From CAWIUB01 sp963839995 (GTDB lineage: Bacteria; Actinomycetota; Actinomycetes; Mycobacteriales; Jatrophihabitantaceae): DNA of 64,000 nt. The position numbers and the translations under genes are program-made. The stretch spans positions 1 through 64,000 of the forward strand of contig CAWIXH010000020.1 in the NCBI GenBank assembly GCA_963839995.1, given 5' to 3'. Numbering within the stretch: position 1 is the stretch's first letter; every line of letters begins with the position of its first letter. Positions 26,505 to 35,536 of this stretch are shown in pieces. The notes below the pieces were generated by a model. It saw nothing but the letters and a program-made list of their open reading frames with translations, was not told the origin of the DNA and made no database searches.

Positions 26505-28015
26505 TAGTCCGAGACCTCCTTGGGCAAGGAGAACACGATGTCCTCCCGGGTCACCTCGCGTTCGATCACGTCAACCGGTCCGAGGCCACGAAGTGTTCCG
26601 ATCACCTCGTCCACCAGATGCGGCGGCGCCGACGCGCCAGCAGTCAAACCCACGCTACGCGCGTCAGTGATCCACTCTGGCGCAATACTCGCCGCGTCGT
26701 CCACCAGATAAGCGGGCGTGCCGGCACGCTCGGCCACCTCGACCAACCGCTTGGAGTTGGAGGAGTTCTCCGAACCAAGCACGATCACCACGTCGCACTC
26801 CTCGGCGATGGCCAGCACCGCCTGCTGGCGGTTGGTCGTGGCATAGCAGATGTCCTCGGTGGGCGGGGCCTGCAGCAGTGGGAAGCGCTCGCGAAGCACG
26901 TCGACGACCGTTGCCGCCTCGTCGACGGCCAGCGTGGTCTGGGTCAGGTAGGAGACCTTGCCGGGGTCGGCGACCTGGACGTTCGCGGCCTCCACAGCAT
27001 CCTGGACGAGCTGGATGCTGCCTTCACCGAGAGTGCCTTCGGTCTCGTCATGACCGTCGTGGCCAATGAGCAGCACGGTGTCGCCGCGGCCGAGGAACCG
27101 CCGGGCCTCGGTGTGGACCTTGGCGACGAGTGGGCAGGTGGCGTCGACGACTGTCAGGTTGCGCCGCTTGGCCTCCGCGCGCACCGTCGGGGCGACCCCA
27201 TGCGCGGAGAAGACCACCGCGGTGTTGTCGGGCACCTCGTCCAGCTCGTCGACGAAGACGGCGCCCTGGCGCTGCAGGTCGGCGACGACGTGCGCGTTGT
27301 GGACGATCTGGCGGCGCACGTACACCGGCCTGGGGTAGCGGCGCAGCGCCTGCTCGACGATGTCGATCGCCCTGTCGACCCCGGCGCAAAAAGACCGCGG
27401 CCCGGCCAGCACGACCCGGCGGGGGCCCGCAATGTCGGCCCAGCGGCGGAGCGACGGCCCGGTGCGCCGCAGGGCATGCAGCGCCTTCGCGCCGGCTGGA
27501 ACCGTTCGCAGCCGGCCGAGCGGCGTGTGCGCCGTGTCGACGATCACGCGTACCGCCGCGACCGGCACCCCGGACGAATAAAGCTCGCGGACGATCGCCG
27601 AGGACTCCATGTCGACGGCCAGCGCACCGGTGCCGGCCAGCGCACGGCGGTCGGCGTCGGAGTTGACGATGCGGTCGATGCTGACCATCGGGCCGGAATG
27701 CACCCGAAGCCCTTCGGAGCGCAGCGCCGCGACCAGCGGGGCGGCCCCGCGCAGCAGGGTGCGCCCCAGCCCGTCGCGAACCTCGCTAGCGACCACGACG
27801 TCGCCCGCGCGCAGCTCGGGATCCAGCCCGCCAGCCACACCCGCCACCACGACAGCGCCCGGGGTGACCGCACGCAGCCGGGGCAGCCAGGCCTGGACAC
27901 GCTTGAGGCCCATGCCGCACCGCTCGATCCGGGCGCCCGGAACCTGCCCGGCGAGCGCCGCGTACTCGGACCGCAGCGCGGTGACGACGAGCAGATCCGT
28001 CATGCTGTCGGTCAT
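26504..28015 (-). CDS. Fusion of HpnG hopanoid nucleosidase and IspH (HMBPP reductase)
   Basis: One uninterrupted 503-residue frame joins two enzymes. Residues 1 to about 195 are an HpnG-type purine nucleoside phosphorylase (LVVTALRSEYAAL, AGVAGGLDP, VDMESSA at 135-141), which removes adenine from adenosylhopane. From about residue 197 it is IspH, the [4Fe-4S] enzyme that makes IPP and DMAPP in the MEP pathway. All three cluster cysteines are present: C210 (SFCAGVDRA), C294 (DATCPLV) and C390 (DICYATTNRQ), plus SENSSNSKRL. The start at 28015 overlaps the shc stop (ATGA). HpnG and IspH are usually separate proteins. The fusion would place an early isoprenoid enzyme and a late hopanoid enzyme in one polypeptide. 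Confidence 0.88.
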   Translation of the reverse strand: MTDSMTDLLVVTALRSEYAALAGQVPGARIERCGMGLKRVQAWLPRLRAVTPGAVVVAGVAGGLDPELRAGDVVVASEVRDGLGRTLLRGAAPLVAALRSEGLRVHSGPMVSIDRIVNSDADRRALAGTGALAVDMESSAIVRELYSSGVPVAAVRVIVDTAHTPLGRLRTVPAGAKALHALRRTGPSLRRWADIAGPRRVVLAGPRSFCAGVDRAIDIVEQALRRYPRPVYVRRQIVHNAHVVADLQRQGAVFVDELDEVPDNTAVVFSAHGVAPTVRAEAKRRNLTVVDATCPLVAKVHTEARRFLGRGDTVLLIGHDGHDETEGTLGEGSIQLVQDAVEAANVQVADPGKVSYLTQTTLAVDEAATVVDVLRERFPLLQAPPTEDICYATTNRQQAVLAIAEECDVVIVLGSENSSNSKRLVEVAERAGTPAYLVDDAASIAPEWITDARSVGLTAGASAPPHLVDEVIGTLRGLGPVDVIEREVTREDIVFSLPKEVSD

Positions 28016-29895
28016 TCGGCGAACCGCCTTGCGTAACGGCCGAGCGCGGTGATCGGGAAGACGTGCCGGTACAGCTCGTAGTTGATGTAGAAATCGCCGG
28101 GGAACCCGGTGCCGGTATACAGCGCCTCGTCCCAGCCGCCGTCGGCCTGCTGGGTGTCCATGAGCCACTGCGCGCCGCGGTGCACGGCCGGCGAATCGTC
28201 CTCCGCAGCCAGCAGCGCGAGTAGCGCCCAGGCCGTCTGCGACGCGGTCGACGCACCGCGGCCGCGCCACTGCGAGTCCCGGTAGGAGCGCAGGTCCTCA
28301 CCCCAGCCACCGTCGCCGTTCTGGTGCGCGTGCAGCCAGGCGACGGCCCGGCGCACGGCTGCCGAGTCCCTGCTGATGCCCGCGGCCAGCAGCGCAGGGA
28401 CGACGGCACCGGTTCCGTACACGTAGTTGGTGCCCCACCTGCCGAACCACGAGCCGTCGCTCTCCTGGGCCTGCAGCAACCACTCCACGCCACGCCGGGC
28501 CCGCGGGTCATCGGTCAGGCCACGTACCGCGAGCATCTCGACGACGTGGGCGGTGACATCGGCCGACGGCGGGTCGATGACGGCGCCGAAGTCGCAGAAC
28601 GGCAGCTTCTCGATCAGCGCGCGGGTGTTGTCGGCGTCGAACGCGGCCCAGCCGCCGTCCGCCGACTGCATGCCGAGCGTCCAGTCGACGCCACGAGTGA
28701 TCGCGGCGTCGACGCCGGGGACGTCCACCCGATCGAGCGCCAGCACCACCTCGGCGGTGTCGTCGACGTCGGGGTAGAGGTCGTTGGCGAACTCGAACGC
28801 CCAGCCGCTCGGTGCGAGGTCTGGGCGTTTGACCGACCAGTCGCCGCGGACGCTGATCTCCTCGCCGAGCATCCACTCGGTGGCTCGGACCAGCGCCGGG
28901 TCGTCGGCGGGCAGCCCGGCGTCGGCCAGCGCGATGACGGCGAGGCAGGTGTCCCACACCGGGGACTGGCAGGCCTCCAGCCGGCGCACAACCCCCTCGG
29001 GCGACGGTTCGCGGACGAGAAACCCCTCCAGCCCGTCGATCGCCGCGGCCAGGACGGGATGGTCGATGGAGTAGCCGAGCAGGTGCAGGGCGAGGATGGA
29101 ATACACCCAGGGCGGCTGGATGCCGCCCCAGCCGCCGTCGGCCTCCTGCCGGGCGATGATCCACTCGGCGGCCCGGTGGAACGCGCCCTTGCGCCCCGGG
29201 TGAAGGGGCGCGCGGTGGTAGGCCTTCAGTGCCTTGTCCAGGAGGTTGAAGGCGCGCGCGGTTCGGTCGGTCTTGGCCGGTCGCCGCAGCGTGCCGGTGC
29301 GCAGTTCGGCCAGCGTGAACGGCAGCGGGCGCACGGGGCGGATCGTGGCCACGACGGTGATGGGCACCACCGTCTGCCGGGCCCAGCAGGCCCAGTCGTA
29401 GACGTTGAGTGGCACCCAGCGAGGCAGCAGGACCAGTTCGGGTGGCATCGCTGGCAGATCGTCCCAGGACCATTCGCCGAACAGCGCCAGCCAGATCCGG
29501 GTGAACACCCGGCTGGCCTCGATTCCGCCGCGACTGCGAATGAAGTCACGCGCTTCGCGCAGGTGGGGCGCGTCGGTTGGGTCGCCCGCAAGACGCAGCG
29601 CGGCGTACGCCTCGATCGTGGTGTTCAGGTCGCCGGGCCCACCCTCGAAGGTGGCCCAGGTGCCGTCGGCCCGCTGCTGGGAACGGATCCACCGGGCGGC
29701 CTGCTCGAGCTCGCCGGCTTGCAGGATGCCGAGGAACTGCCGCAAGAGCAGATCCTCGGCGTCCATGGTCACGTTGGTGCGCAGCTCACCCTTCCACCAG
29801 CCGGCCGGATGCTGCCGGCCGAGCAGGTAGTCGCGCGCCCGCTCCAGCGACCCGGCGACCTGTTGGCCGGTCGCCGTCCCCGTGTCCATCGTCAT
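28012..29895 (-). CDS. shc: Squalene-hopene cyclase
   Basis: SHC cyclises squalene to hopene and hopanol in one step at the membrane. It is 627 residues. The catalytic DXDD motif is DVDD at 376-379 (YPDVDDTAEV). QW repeats are abundant, such as RQEADGGWGG, MQSADGGWAAF, QESDGSWFGRWG and QQADGGWDEALYTGTG. The C-terminal GTGFPGDFYINYELYRHVFP is canonical. It lies 27 bp downstream of the polyprenyl synthase and overlaps hpnG-ispH by four bases. Confidence 0.97.
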   Translation of the reverse strand: MTMDTGTATGQQVAGSLERARDYLLGRQHPAGWWKGELRTNVTMDAEDLLLRQFLGILQAGELEQAARWIRSQQRADGTWATFEGGPGDLNTTIEAYAALRLAGDPTDAPHLREARDFIRSRGGIEASRVFTRIWLALFGEWSWDDLPAMPPELVLLPRWVPLNVYDWACWARQTVVPITVVATIRPVRPLPFTLAELRTGTLRRPAKTDRTARAFNLLDKALKAYHRAPLHPGRKGAFHRAAEWIIARQEADGGWGGIQPPWVYSILALHLLGYSIDHPVLAAAIDGLEGFLVREPSPEGVVRRLEACQSPVWDTCLAVIALADAGLPADDPALVRATEWMLGEEISVRGDWSVKRPDLAPSGWAFEFANDLYPDVDDTAEVVLALDRVDVPGVDAAITRGVDWTLGMQSADGGWAAFDADNTRALIEKLPFCDFGAVIDPPSADVTAHVVEMLAVRGLTDDPRARRGVEWLLQAQESDGSWFGRWGTNYVYGTGAVVPALLAAGISRDSAAVRRAVAWLHAHQNGDGGWGEDLRSYRDSQWRGRGASTASQTAWALLALLAAEDDSPAVHRGAQWLMDTQQADGGWDEALYTGTGFPGDFYINYELYRHVFPITALGRYARRFAE

Positions 29896-29922
29896 GCGCC
29901 GCGTGTTCCGATCTCTCGCTGT

Positions 29923-30933
29923 TCAGTGATCGCGGTCGACAACGTATCGCGCCAATGTGACGAGCTCGTTGAGGGGCGCGGATGGCAGATTCAGCGCGTC
30001 GAGGTGATGCAGCGCGCGCGCCAGCCGATCGTCGGCCTCCCGGGCCGCCCAGTCCAGCCCTCCTGCCTCGACGATCAGCCGGGTGGCTAGTTCGACGTCC
30101 GCCTCGGACGCGGGCGGGCCCTTGGCCAGCAGCTCGCCCAGCCGACGGCCGGCGCCGGTGCCCGAGGCGAGGGCGGCGACCACGGGAGCGCTGCGTTTGC
30201 CGGTGCGCACGTCAGACGAGGATGACTTGCCGGTGACCTCGGGGTCGCCGTCGATGCCGAGAATGTCGTCGACGAGCTGGAAGGCCATGCCGAGCTCGGC
30301 GCCGTATTGGGCGAGCCCGTCCACCACCCGCGCCGGCGCGCCCGCCGCCACCGCACCGATCGACGCCGAACAGGCAAGCAGTGCGCCCGTCTTGCCCGCC
30401 TCCATGCGCAACACATCAGCGAGCGAGAGGGTCGCTGCTCCCTCGAACGCCAGGTCGTCCGACTGGCCGCTGATCAGCTGCTGCACTGCGCGGGTGAGGC
30501 AGGGCAGCGCGCGTACCCCCGCCGCGCCGTCGGCGAGCAGCGCCTCGAAGGCGGCGGTCAGCATGGCGTTGCCGGCCAGGATTGCTTGCCCGTCGCCGAA
30601 CACCGTCCAGCCGGTCGGCCGGTGCCGCCGCTCCAGATCCCGGTCCATCAGGTCGTCGTGCAACAGCGAGAAGTTGTGCACCAGCTCGACAGCCACGGCG
30701 GCCGGGACCCCGTCCGCCGCGGTGCCGCCTGCTGCCTCGGCCGAAATGAGTGCGAGGGTCGGACGCAGCGCCTTGCCGCCCCGGTGCTCGATCGGGGCGC
30801 CGTGCTCGTCGTTCCAGCTCAGCTGGTAGCCGGCGATCAGCGCTATCCGCGGGTCCAGCCCGCCGACGGCTTCGCGCAGCGCTGGCACGACGAGCTCCTT
30901 GGCCCGGTCGATAGCCGGCGGTGCTGCCCTCAT
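29923..30933 (-). CDS. Polyprenyl (farnesyl-type) diphosphate synthase of the hopanoid operon
   Basis: This enzyme condenses IPP with allylic diphosphates, most likely to farnesyl diphosphate for squalene. It is 336 residues with both aspartate-rich motifs: LLHDDLMDRD (first) and QLVDDILGIDGD (second), and GGKALRP for IPP binding. Chain length cannot be fixed from the motif alone. Its place between hpnE and shc argues for FPP supply. Confidence 0.92.
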   Translation of the reverse strand: MRAAPPAIDRAKELVVPALREAVGGLDPRIALIAGYQLSWNDEHGAPIEHRGGKALRPTLALISAEAAGGTAADGVPAAVAVELVHNFSLLHDDLMDRDLERRHRPTGWTVFGDGQAILAGNAMLTAAFEALLADGAAGVRALPCLTRAVQQLISGQSDDLAFEGAATLSLADVLRMEAGKTGALLACSASIGAVAAGAPARVVDGLAQYGAELGMAFQLVDDILGIDGDPEVTGKSSSSDVRTGKRSAPVVAALASGTGAGRRLGELLAKGPPASEADVELATRLIVEAGGLDWAAREADDRLARALHHLDALNLPSAPLNELVTLARYVVDRDH

Positions 30934-30944
30934 CCGGGGCCCTC

Positions 30945-30982
30945 CCGAAAGCGTGAGCGGAGCGAGCGCTTTCGTGGGGTGG
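30945..30982 (+). repeat. GAAAGCG/CGCTTTC hairpin element between hpnE and the polyprenyl synthase gene
   Basis: A GAAAGCG (30947-30953) / CGCTTTC (30967-30973) stem is followed by GTGGGGTGGTCATG. The stem position and the GTGGGGTG tail match the elements inside 23591-23713 and 48881-48928, where the stem bases differ (GAAATCG/CGATTTC). It fills the 49-bp spacer of the hopanoid operon. Confidence 0.65.
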
Positions 30983-32335
30983 TCATGCAGCTAACTCCCA
31001 TCGTTCGTCGGTCCTGACGCCCAGCACGCCGTCGGCGGCGGCGATGCCGCTGCGGACGGCGCTTTCCATGGTGTCGGGCCAGCCGGTTGCGGTCCACGCC
31101 CCGGCCAGCCACAGGCCATCGACGTCGGTTCGCGCGGGCGGCCGCAGCGCCGCGCTGCCCGGTGCCTGGCGGAACGTGGCCCGCCGCTCGCGGGTGACGA
31201 ACGCATCGACGACGTTGGCGCGGGCGGCCTCGGGCAGCAGCCGGGCGAGCTCGGCGACGAACCGCGCCTGCAACACCTTGCTCGGCTCGTCGACGATCGC
31301 ATCGGCCGCCGACACGGTAATTGCCAGATACTGGCCGTGCCGCAGCCCGGACGTGTCCGTCCGGTCGAAGAACCACTGCACCGGCGAGCCGACCGCAGCC
31401 GCGAACGGCAGATCGGTGACTTTCCGGTCGTAGATCACGTGGACGTTGACGATCGATGTCGCGCCGAGACCGGCCGCGGCCGCCACCGGTGTGGCAGCGA
31501 GGGCCGGGGCGGCGGCCAGCGCCTCGCGATGTGGCAGGGCGAGGACTACGGCCTCGGTCGGCACCGTGGCCGACCCGTCCCGTCCCCTGGCGTGCACGCG
31601 ACCGGACTCGACCCGCTCGACGCGCTCGTTCAGCTGGACGTCCACTCCCGCGTCACGCAGCGCCCGCGCGGCCGCGATCGAGTGCAGTTGACCGAGGGGC
31701 ACCGCGGCGTGGCCGACGTCCGCGGCGGGCGCGTGGTCGAGCAGTCCGGTGCGGAACACCTTGGCGGCGAGCGCCAGCGACCCTTCGTCCGGACGCAGGT
31801 TGAGCGTCGCGGTGGCGATGATGCCCCACAACGCGTCGATCGTCGCGTCGTTCTGCCGGTGCGCGCGCAGGAACTTCCCCAACGTCTGGGTATCCAGCGA
31901 CGGATCGGCCGGGTCGAGGCGGCGCAGGGCGAGCGCACCGGCAGCTGTGCGCAGCCGGTCGGCCGGTGTGAGCAACCGGTAACGGGCGAGGGCCGCCGAC
32001 AGGTGCAGCGGCGCCGGGACGCCGCGCAGGCGCGACAGCCGGGCCGCGCGCCCGGATGCCTGCAGCACGGGGATATCCAGCCGATCCTGCAACACCACGT
32101 CGCCCTCGGCGCCCAGCCGCCGCAACAAGCCGCGGTAGGCCTCGCAGCAGCGCAGGAAGACGTGCTGGCCGTTGTCGATCGTGAGGTCGTCGCGGGTGAA
32201 CGAGAACGCGGCACCGCCGAGACGCGGCCGGCCCTCCAGCAGCGTCACGGACGCACCGGCATCCGCCAGGCGCAACGCCGCGGAGATCCCGGCGAGCCCG
32301 CCGCCGACGACCACGGTATTGGTCACATCGACCAC
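30983..32335 (-). CDS. hpnE: Hydroxysqualene dehydroxylase HpnE
   Basis: HpnE is a FAD-dependent amine-oxidase-fold enzyme that reduces hydroxysqualene to squalene, the third step of the HpnCDE route. It is about 450 residues from the GTG at 32335. The dinucleotide-binding motif is TVVVGGGLAGISAALRLADAGASVTLLEGRPRLGG. The C-terminal GLWLAGAWTATGWPDTMESAVRSG segment is the second FAD contact of the family. The frame is open further upstream, but that sequence is hpnD out of frame. Confidence 0.93.
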   Translation of the reverse strand: MVDVTNTVVVGGGLAGISAALRLADAGASVTLLEGRPRLGGAAFSFTRDDLTIDNGQHVFLRCCEAYRGLLRRLGAEGDVVLQDRLDIPVLQASGRAARLSRLRGVPAPLHLSAALARYRLLTPADRLRTAAGALALRRLDPADPSLDTQTLGKFLRAHRQNDATIDALWGIIATATLNLRPDEGSLALAAKVFRTGLLDHAPAADVGHAAVPLGQLHSIAAARALRDAGVDVQLNERVERVESGRVHARGRDGSATVPTEAVVLALPHREALAAAPALAATPVAAAAGLGATSIVNVHVIYDRKVTDLPFAAAVGSPVQWFFDRTDTSGLRHGQYLAITVSAADAIVDEPSKVLQARFVAELARLLPEAARANVVDAFVTRERRATFRQAPGSAALRPPARTDVDGLWLAGAWTATGWPDTMESAVRSGIAAADGVLGVRTDERWELAA

Positions 32336-32339
32336 CCCG

Positions 32340-33200
32340 TCATCGGCGCACCAGCGCTCTCGTGGCGACGCGCAGCTTGTCACGAGTCGGCAGGGACGCG
32401 CGTCCCCGCATGACGATCGACGGATCAGCGGCGATGCGAGCGAGCAGCTCGCGGTAGATGCCGGCCATCGCGCCGCAGCAGGCGGCACTGCGTCGGTCGA
32501 GAACCTCCAGCAGCTGCAAGCCTTCGTCGTAGCGGCCCGCGGCCCGGGCTGCCTCGAACCGGATCAGCTCGGCGAGCCGGCCGTCCTGCGGGTCGAGGGA
32601 GCCGTCGGGCACAGTCCGCAGCTCAACGCCGAACAAGTCCAGGTCGCGTTTGGGCAGATAGACCCGACCCAGCTCGTGATCCTCGCGGATGTCGCGCAAG
32701 ATGTTGGTCAGCTGCAGCGCGACGCCGAGCGTGTTGGCGAGCCGGCCGGCATGCGCCCGGTCTCGCAGAGGGGGGTCGAACACTCCGAGCGACAGCCGGC
32801 CGACAGACCCGGCGACGCAACGGCAGTAGTCAACGAGGTCGGCCAGGTCGCCGTAGGTACGCCCGGTCACGTCCATCTCGCAGCCGTCGACCAGCTCGCC
32901 GAACGCGTCAAGCGGTATCGGCAGGATCCGCGCGGCGTGCGCCAGCGCGAGCTGGACCGGATCGCTCTGATCGTCCGGTGCCGTGGCGGCGCGGCGGGCG
33001 TTGGCCAGCGCGGCGAGCTTCTGCTCGGCGGGCAAGGGGCCGTCGCCGATGTCGTCGATGCGCCGGGCCATGGCGTAGACGGCCGACAGGGCGCGGCGTT
33101 TGGGGCCGGGTAGCAGCCGGATGCCCCACGCGAAGTTGCGGGCCTGCTCGCCGGTGATCCGCTCACATGCGCGGTAGGCCGCTGCGACGTCCGGCGTCAT
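32340..33200 (-). CDS. hpnD: Presqualene diphosphate synthase HpnD
   Basis: HpnD joins two farnesyl diphosphates into presqualene diphosphate. It is 286 residues from the ATG at 33200, which overlaps the hpnC stop (ATGA). The two aspartate-rich motifs of trans-isoprenyl head-to-head synthases are RRIDDIGDG and NILRDIREDHELGRVYLP. I assign HpnD rather than HpnC from gene order and from the full NxxxDxxxD second motif. Confidence 0.9.
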   Translation of the reverse strand: MTPDVAAAYRACERITGEQARNFAWGIRLLPGPKRRALSAVYAMARRIDDIGDGPLPAEQKLAALANARRAATAPDDQSDPVQLALAHAARILPIPLDAFGELVDGCEMDVTGRTYGDLADLVDYCRCVAGSVGRLSLGVFDPPLRDRAHAGRLANTLGVALQLTNILRDIREDHELGRVYLPKRDLDLFGVELRTVPDGSLDPQDGRLAELIRFEAARAAGRYDEGLQLLEVLDRRSAACCGAMAGIYRELLARIAADPSIVMRGRASLPTRDKLRVATRALVRR

Positions 33201-34057
33201 GGACGGGTGACCAGGCGGAGGGCCTGCGCTGCCGTGCGCGGCCGGGACGGGACGACCGGGCGTGCCAGTACCTCGCAATTCGCGCGGTGCAACGCGTCGG
33301 CAGTGGCGAGCCCGCCAGCGAGGTATCCGGCAACCGCCACCCGCGACCAACCACGCAGCCGGCGCACCAGCGGCCGGCCGGCATCCAACATGGCGAGCGC
33401 GCGGTCGACCTGGATGCGGATCGCGGTCCGCAGCGCGGGCGAGGTGACCGTCGACGTCAGATCGCCGTCGTGGATCGCGCCCAGATCCGCCTGCGGCAGG
33501 TACACCCGGCCGGCTCTGGCGTCCTCACCGACGTCCTGGCAGTGCTCGAGCACCTGTAGCGCGTTGCAGACCACGTCGGAGTCGGCCACGTTCTGCTGGG
33601 TCGCCTCCCCGGCGACGTGCAGCACCAGGCGGCCGACCGGGCTGGCCGAGTAACGGCAGTAGCTGAGTAGGTCGTCGAACGTCTGGTAGGTGTGCACCGT
33701 CTGGTCCAGCCGGTTGGCCTCGATCAGGTCCAGGAAAGGCTCGAGGGGCGCTCTGCACTCGTCGACCAGCGGGCGCAGCGCGGCGACGACAGGCAGCCGC
33801 GGGGTGCCCGTCTCCAGCGCCCGAACGTCTGCCTCGACCGCGTCCAGCAGGGCAAGCCGATCACCGGATCCCTCGTCGCCGACGTCGTCGACGAACCGCG
33901 CGTACGCGTACACCCGCATCAGATGGGTTCGGGGTCGCCGCGGCAGAAGGCGCAGCGCGACCGGAAAGTTCTCCGATCTGGCCTGGCCCGGGGCTAGCGC
34001 CGCAATGCGGGCAAGCACGTGCGTCCGGTCGCTCGCCGACACCTCTAGCTCCCCCAT
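33197..34057 (-). CDS. hpnC: Hydroxysqualene synthase HpnC
   Basis: HpnC turns presqualene diphosphate into hydroxysqualene. It is 286 residues when started at the ATG at 34057, which has a GGAG ribosome binding site; an upstream ATG at 34102 lacks one. It has the family opening SENFPVALRLLPRRPRTHLMRVYAYARFVDDVGDE and a second motif HCQDVGEDARAGRVYLP. It is the first gene of the hopanoid operon, divergent from hpnO with a short shared promoter region. Confidence 0.9.
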   Translation of the reverse strand: MGELEVSASDRTHVLARIAALAPGQARSENFPVALRLLPRRPRTHLMRVYAYARFVDDVGDEGSGDRLALLDAVEADVRALETGTPRLPVVAALRPLVDECRAPLEPFLDLIEANRLDQTVHTYQTFDDLLSYCRYSASPVGRLVLHVAGEATQQNVADSDVVCNALQVLEHCQDVGEDARAGRVYLPQADLGAIHDGDLTSTVTSPALRTAIRIQVDRALAMLDAGRPLVRRLRGWSRVAVAGYLAGGLATADALHRANCEVLARPVVPSRPRTAAQALRLVTRP

Positions 34058-34121
34058 CGATTGCTCCAACCCCACCGCGCCAACCCTATTCCCAGGGTTC
34101 ATCCCGGTTTCGGCCGCCGCC

Positions 34122-34134
34122 TATTGTGTGCACG
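34122..34134 (+). promoter_or_regulatory. Predicted -10 element for a leaderless hpnO mRNA
   Basis: TATTGT at 34122-34127 lies six bases before the GTG at 34134, the spacing of a -10 box from +1. No ribosome binding site precedes that GTG, which fits a leaderless transcript. The -35 region is not recognisable. Confidence 0.45.
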
Positions 34135-35534
34135 TGACGAGAGCCGAGACGCCAGCGGGCGGCGGGTTCGACCTGGGCGCGCTGCTCGCCCAGCGTGGCG
34201 GGGAGCGCTACGACCTGCAGCGCCGATGCGTGAACCCACAGCTGTCGCGCATGTTGCACACCATCGGGTTCGACAAGGTCTACACCCGGGCCGCTGGGGC
34301 GTATCTCTACGACGCCGAGGGCATCGAGCACCTGGACATGCTGGCCGGTTTCGGGGTCTTTGCCCTCGGCCGGCACCACCCGGTCGTCCGGCAGGCGATC
34401 CACAGCGTCATCGACGCCGACCTCGCCGATCTCACGCAGTTCGACGCCCCGCCGCTCGCCGGGCTGCTGGCCGAGAAGCTGCTTGCCACCACGCCGCATC
34501 TCGACCGCGTCTACTTCGGCAACAGCGGAACCGAGGCGGTCGAGGCGGCGCTCAAGTTCGCCCGTTTCGCCACCGGACGCAGGCGGATCATCTACTGCGA
34601 CCACGCCTTCCACGGGCTCACCGTGGGGTCGCTGTCGGTGAACGGAGCTAAGGAGTTCCGCAAGGGCTTCGACCCATTGCTGCCTGACACGATGATCCCG
34701 TTCGGCGACCTGCCCGCCCTGGAACGTGAGCTGCGCAAGGGTGACGTCGCCGGATTTCTGATCGAGCCGATTCAAGGCAAGGGCGTCGCCGTCTCACCGA
34801 CAGGATTCCTGCCTGCGGCCGCCGACCTGCTGCGCTCCCACAAGGCATTGCTGATCGTCGACGAGGTGCAGTGCGGGCTCGGCCGGAGTGGCGACATGTA
34901 CGCATACGAGCACGAGGGGGTGCAGCCGGACATCGTGGCGCTCGCCAAGGCGCTGTCCGGCGGCTACGTGCCGGTCGGGGCCACGATCGCGCACGACTGG
35001 ATCTTCCAGAAGGTCTACTCGTCCATGGACCGGGTCTTGGTACACGACTCGACGCTCGGCTCGAACGCGCAGGCGATGGCGGCGGGCTTGGCCACCCTGC
35101 ACGTGTTCGACGCCGAGAACATCGTCGCCAACGCCCGCAAGGTCGGCGACCTGCTGCAATCGCGGCTAGCCGAACTCGTCGACCGCTACGAGTTGCTCGC
35201 CGACGTCCGCGGGCGTGGACTGATGATCGGCGTCGAGTTCGGCCGACCGTCGTCCTGGAAGCTGCGCGCGTCGTGGACCGCGCTGCAGACCGCCCGCAAG
35301 GGCTTGTTCGCCCAACTGATCGTGCACTCGCTGTTCCACAAGCACCGAATCCTGACGCAGGTGTCCGGCGACCATCTGGAAGTGATCAAGCTGATCCCGC
35401 CGCTGAACATCGGGGAAGCCGAGGTGGACCGATTCGTCACGGCGTTCACCGCCGTCATGGACGAGGCGCATGCGGGCAACTCGATGATGTGGGACTTCGG
35501 CAAGACGCTGATCACCCAGGCCCGCGGTCGCTGA
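34134..35534 (+). CDS. hpnO: Class III aminotransferase, probable aminobacteriohopanetriol synthase HpnO
   Basis: This PLP enzyme of the ornithine/acetylornithine aminotransferase class probably converts the hopanoid side-chain ribosyl product to aminobacteriohopanetriol. It is 466 residues. It shows YFGNSGTEAVEAALKFA, CDHAFHGLTVG, LIVDEVQCGLGRSG (cofactor Asp) and VALAKALSGGYVPVGA (PLP lysine). HpnO is inferred from its position next to the hopanoid operon. GTG at 34128 is an alternative start. Confidence 0.85.
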   Translation: MTRAETPAGGGFDLGALLAQRGGERYDLQRRCVNPQLSRMLHTIGFDKVYTRAAGAYLYDAEGIEHLDMLAGFGVFALGRHHPVVRQAIHSVIDADLADLTQFDAPPLAGLLAEKLLATTPHLDRVYFGNSGTEAVEAALKFARFATGRRRIIYCDHAFHGLTVGSLSVNGAKEFRKGFDPLLPDTMIPFGDLPALERELRKGDVAGFLIEPIQGKGVAVSPTGFLPAAADLLRSHKALLIVDEVQCGLGRSGDMYAYEHEGVQPDIVALAKALSGGYVPVGATIAHDWIFQKVYSSMDRVLVHDSTLGSNAQAMAAGLATLHVFDAENIVANARKVGDLLQSRLAELVDRYELLADVRGRGLMIGVEFGRPSSWKLRASWTALQTARKGLFAQLIVHSLFHKHRILTQVSGDHLEVIKLIPPLNIGEAEVDRFVTAFTAVMDEAHAGNSMMWDFGKTLITQARGR

Positions 35535-35536
35535 CC

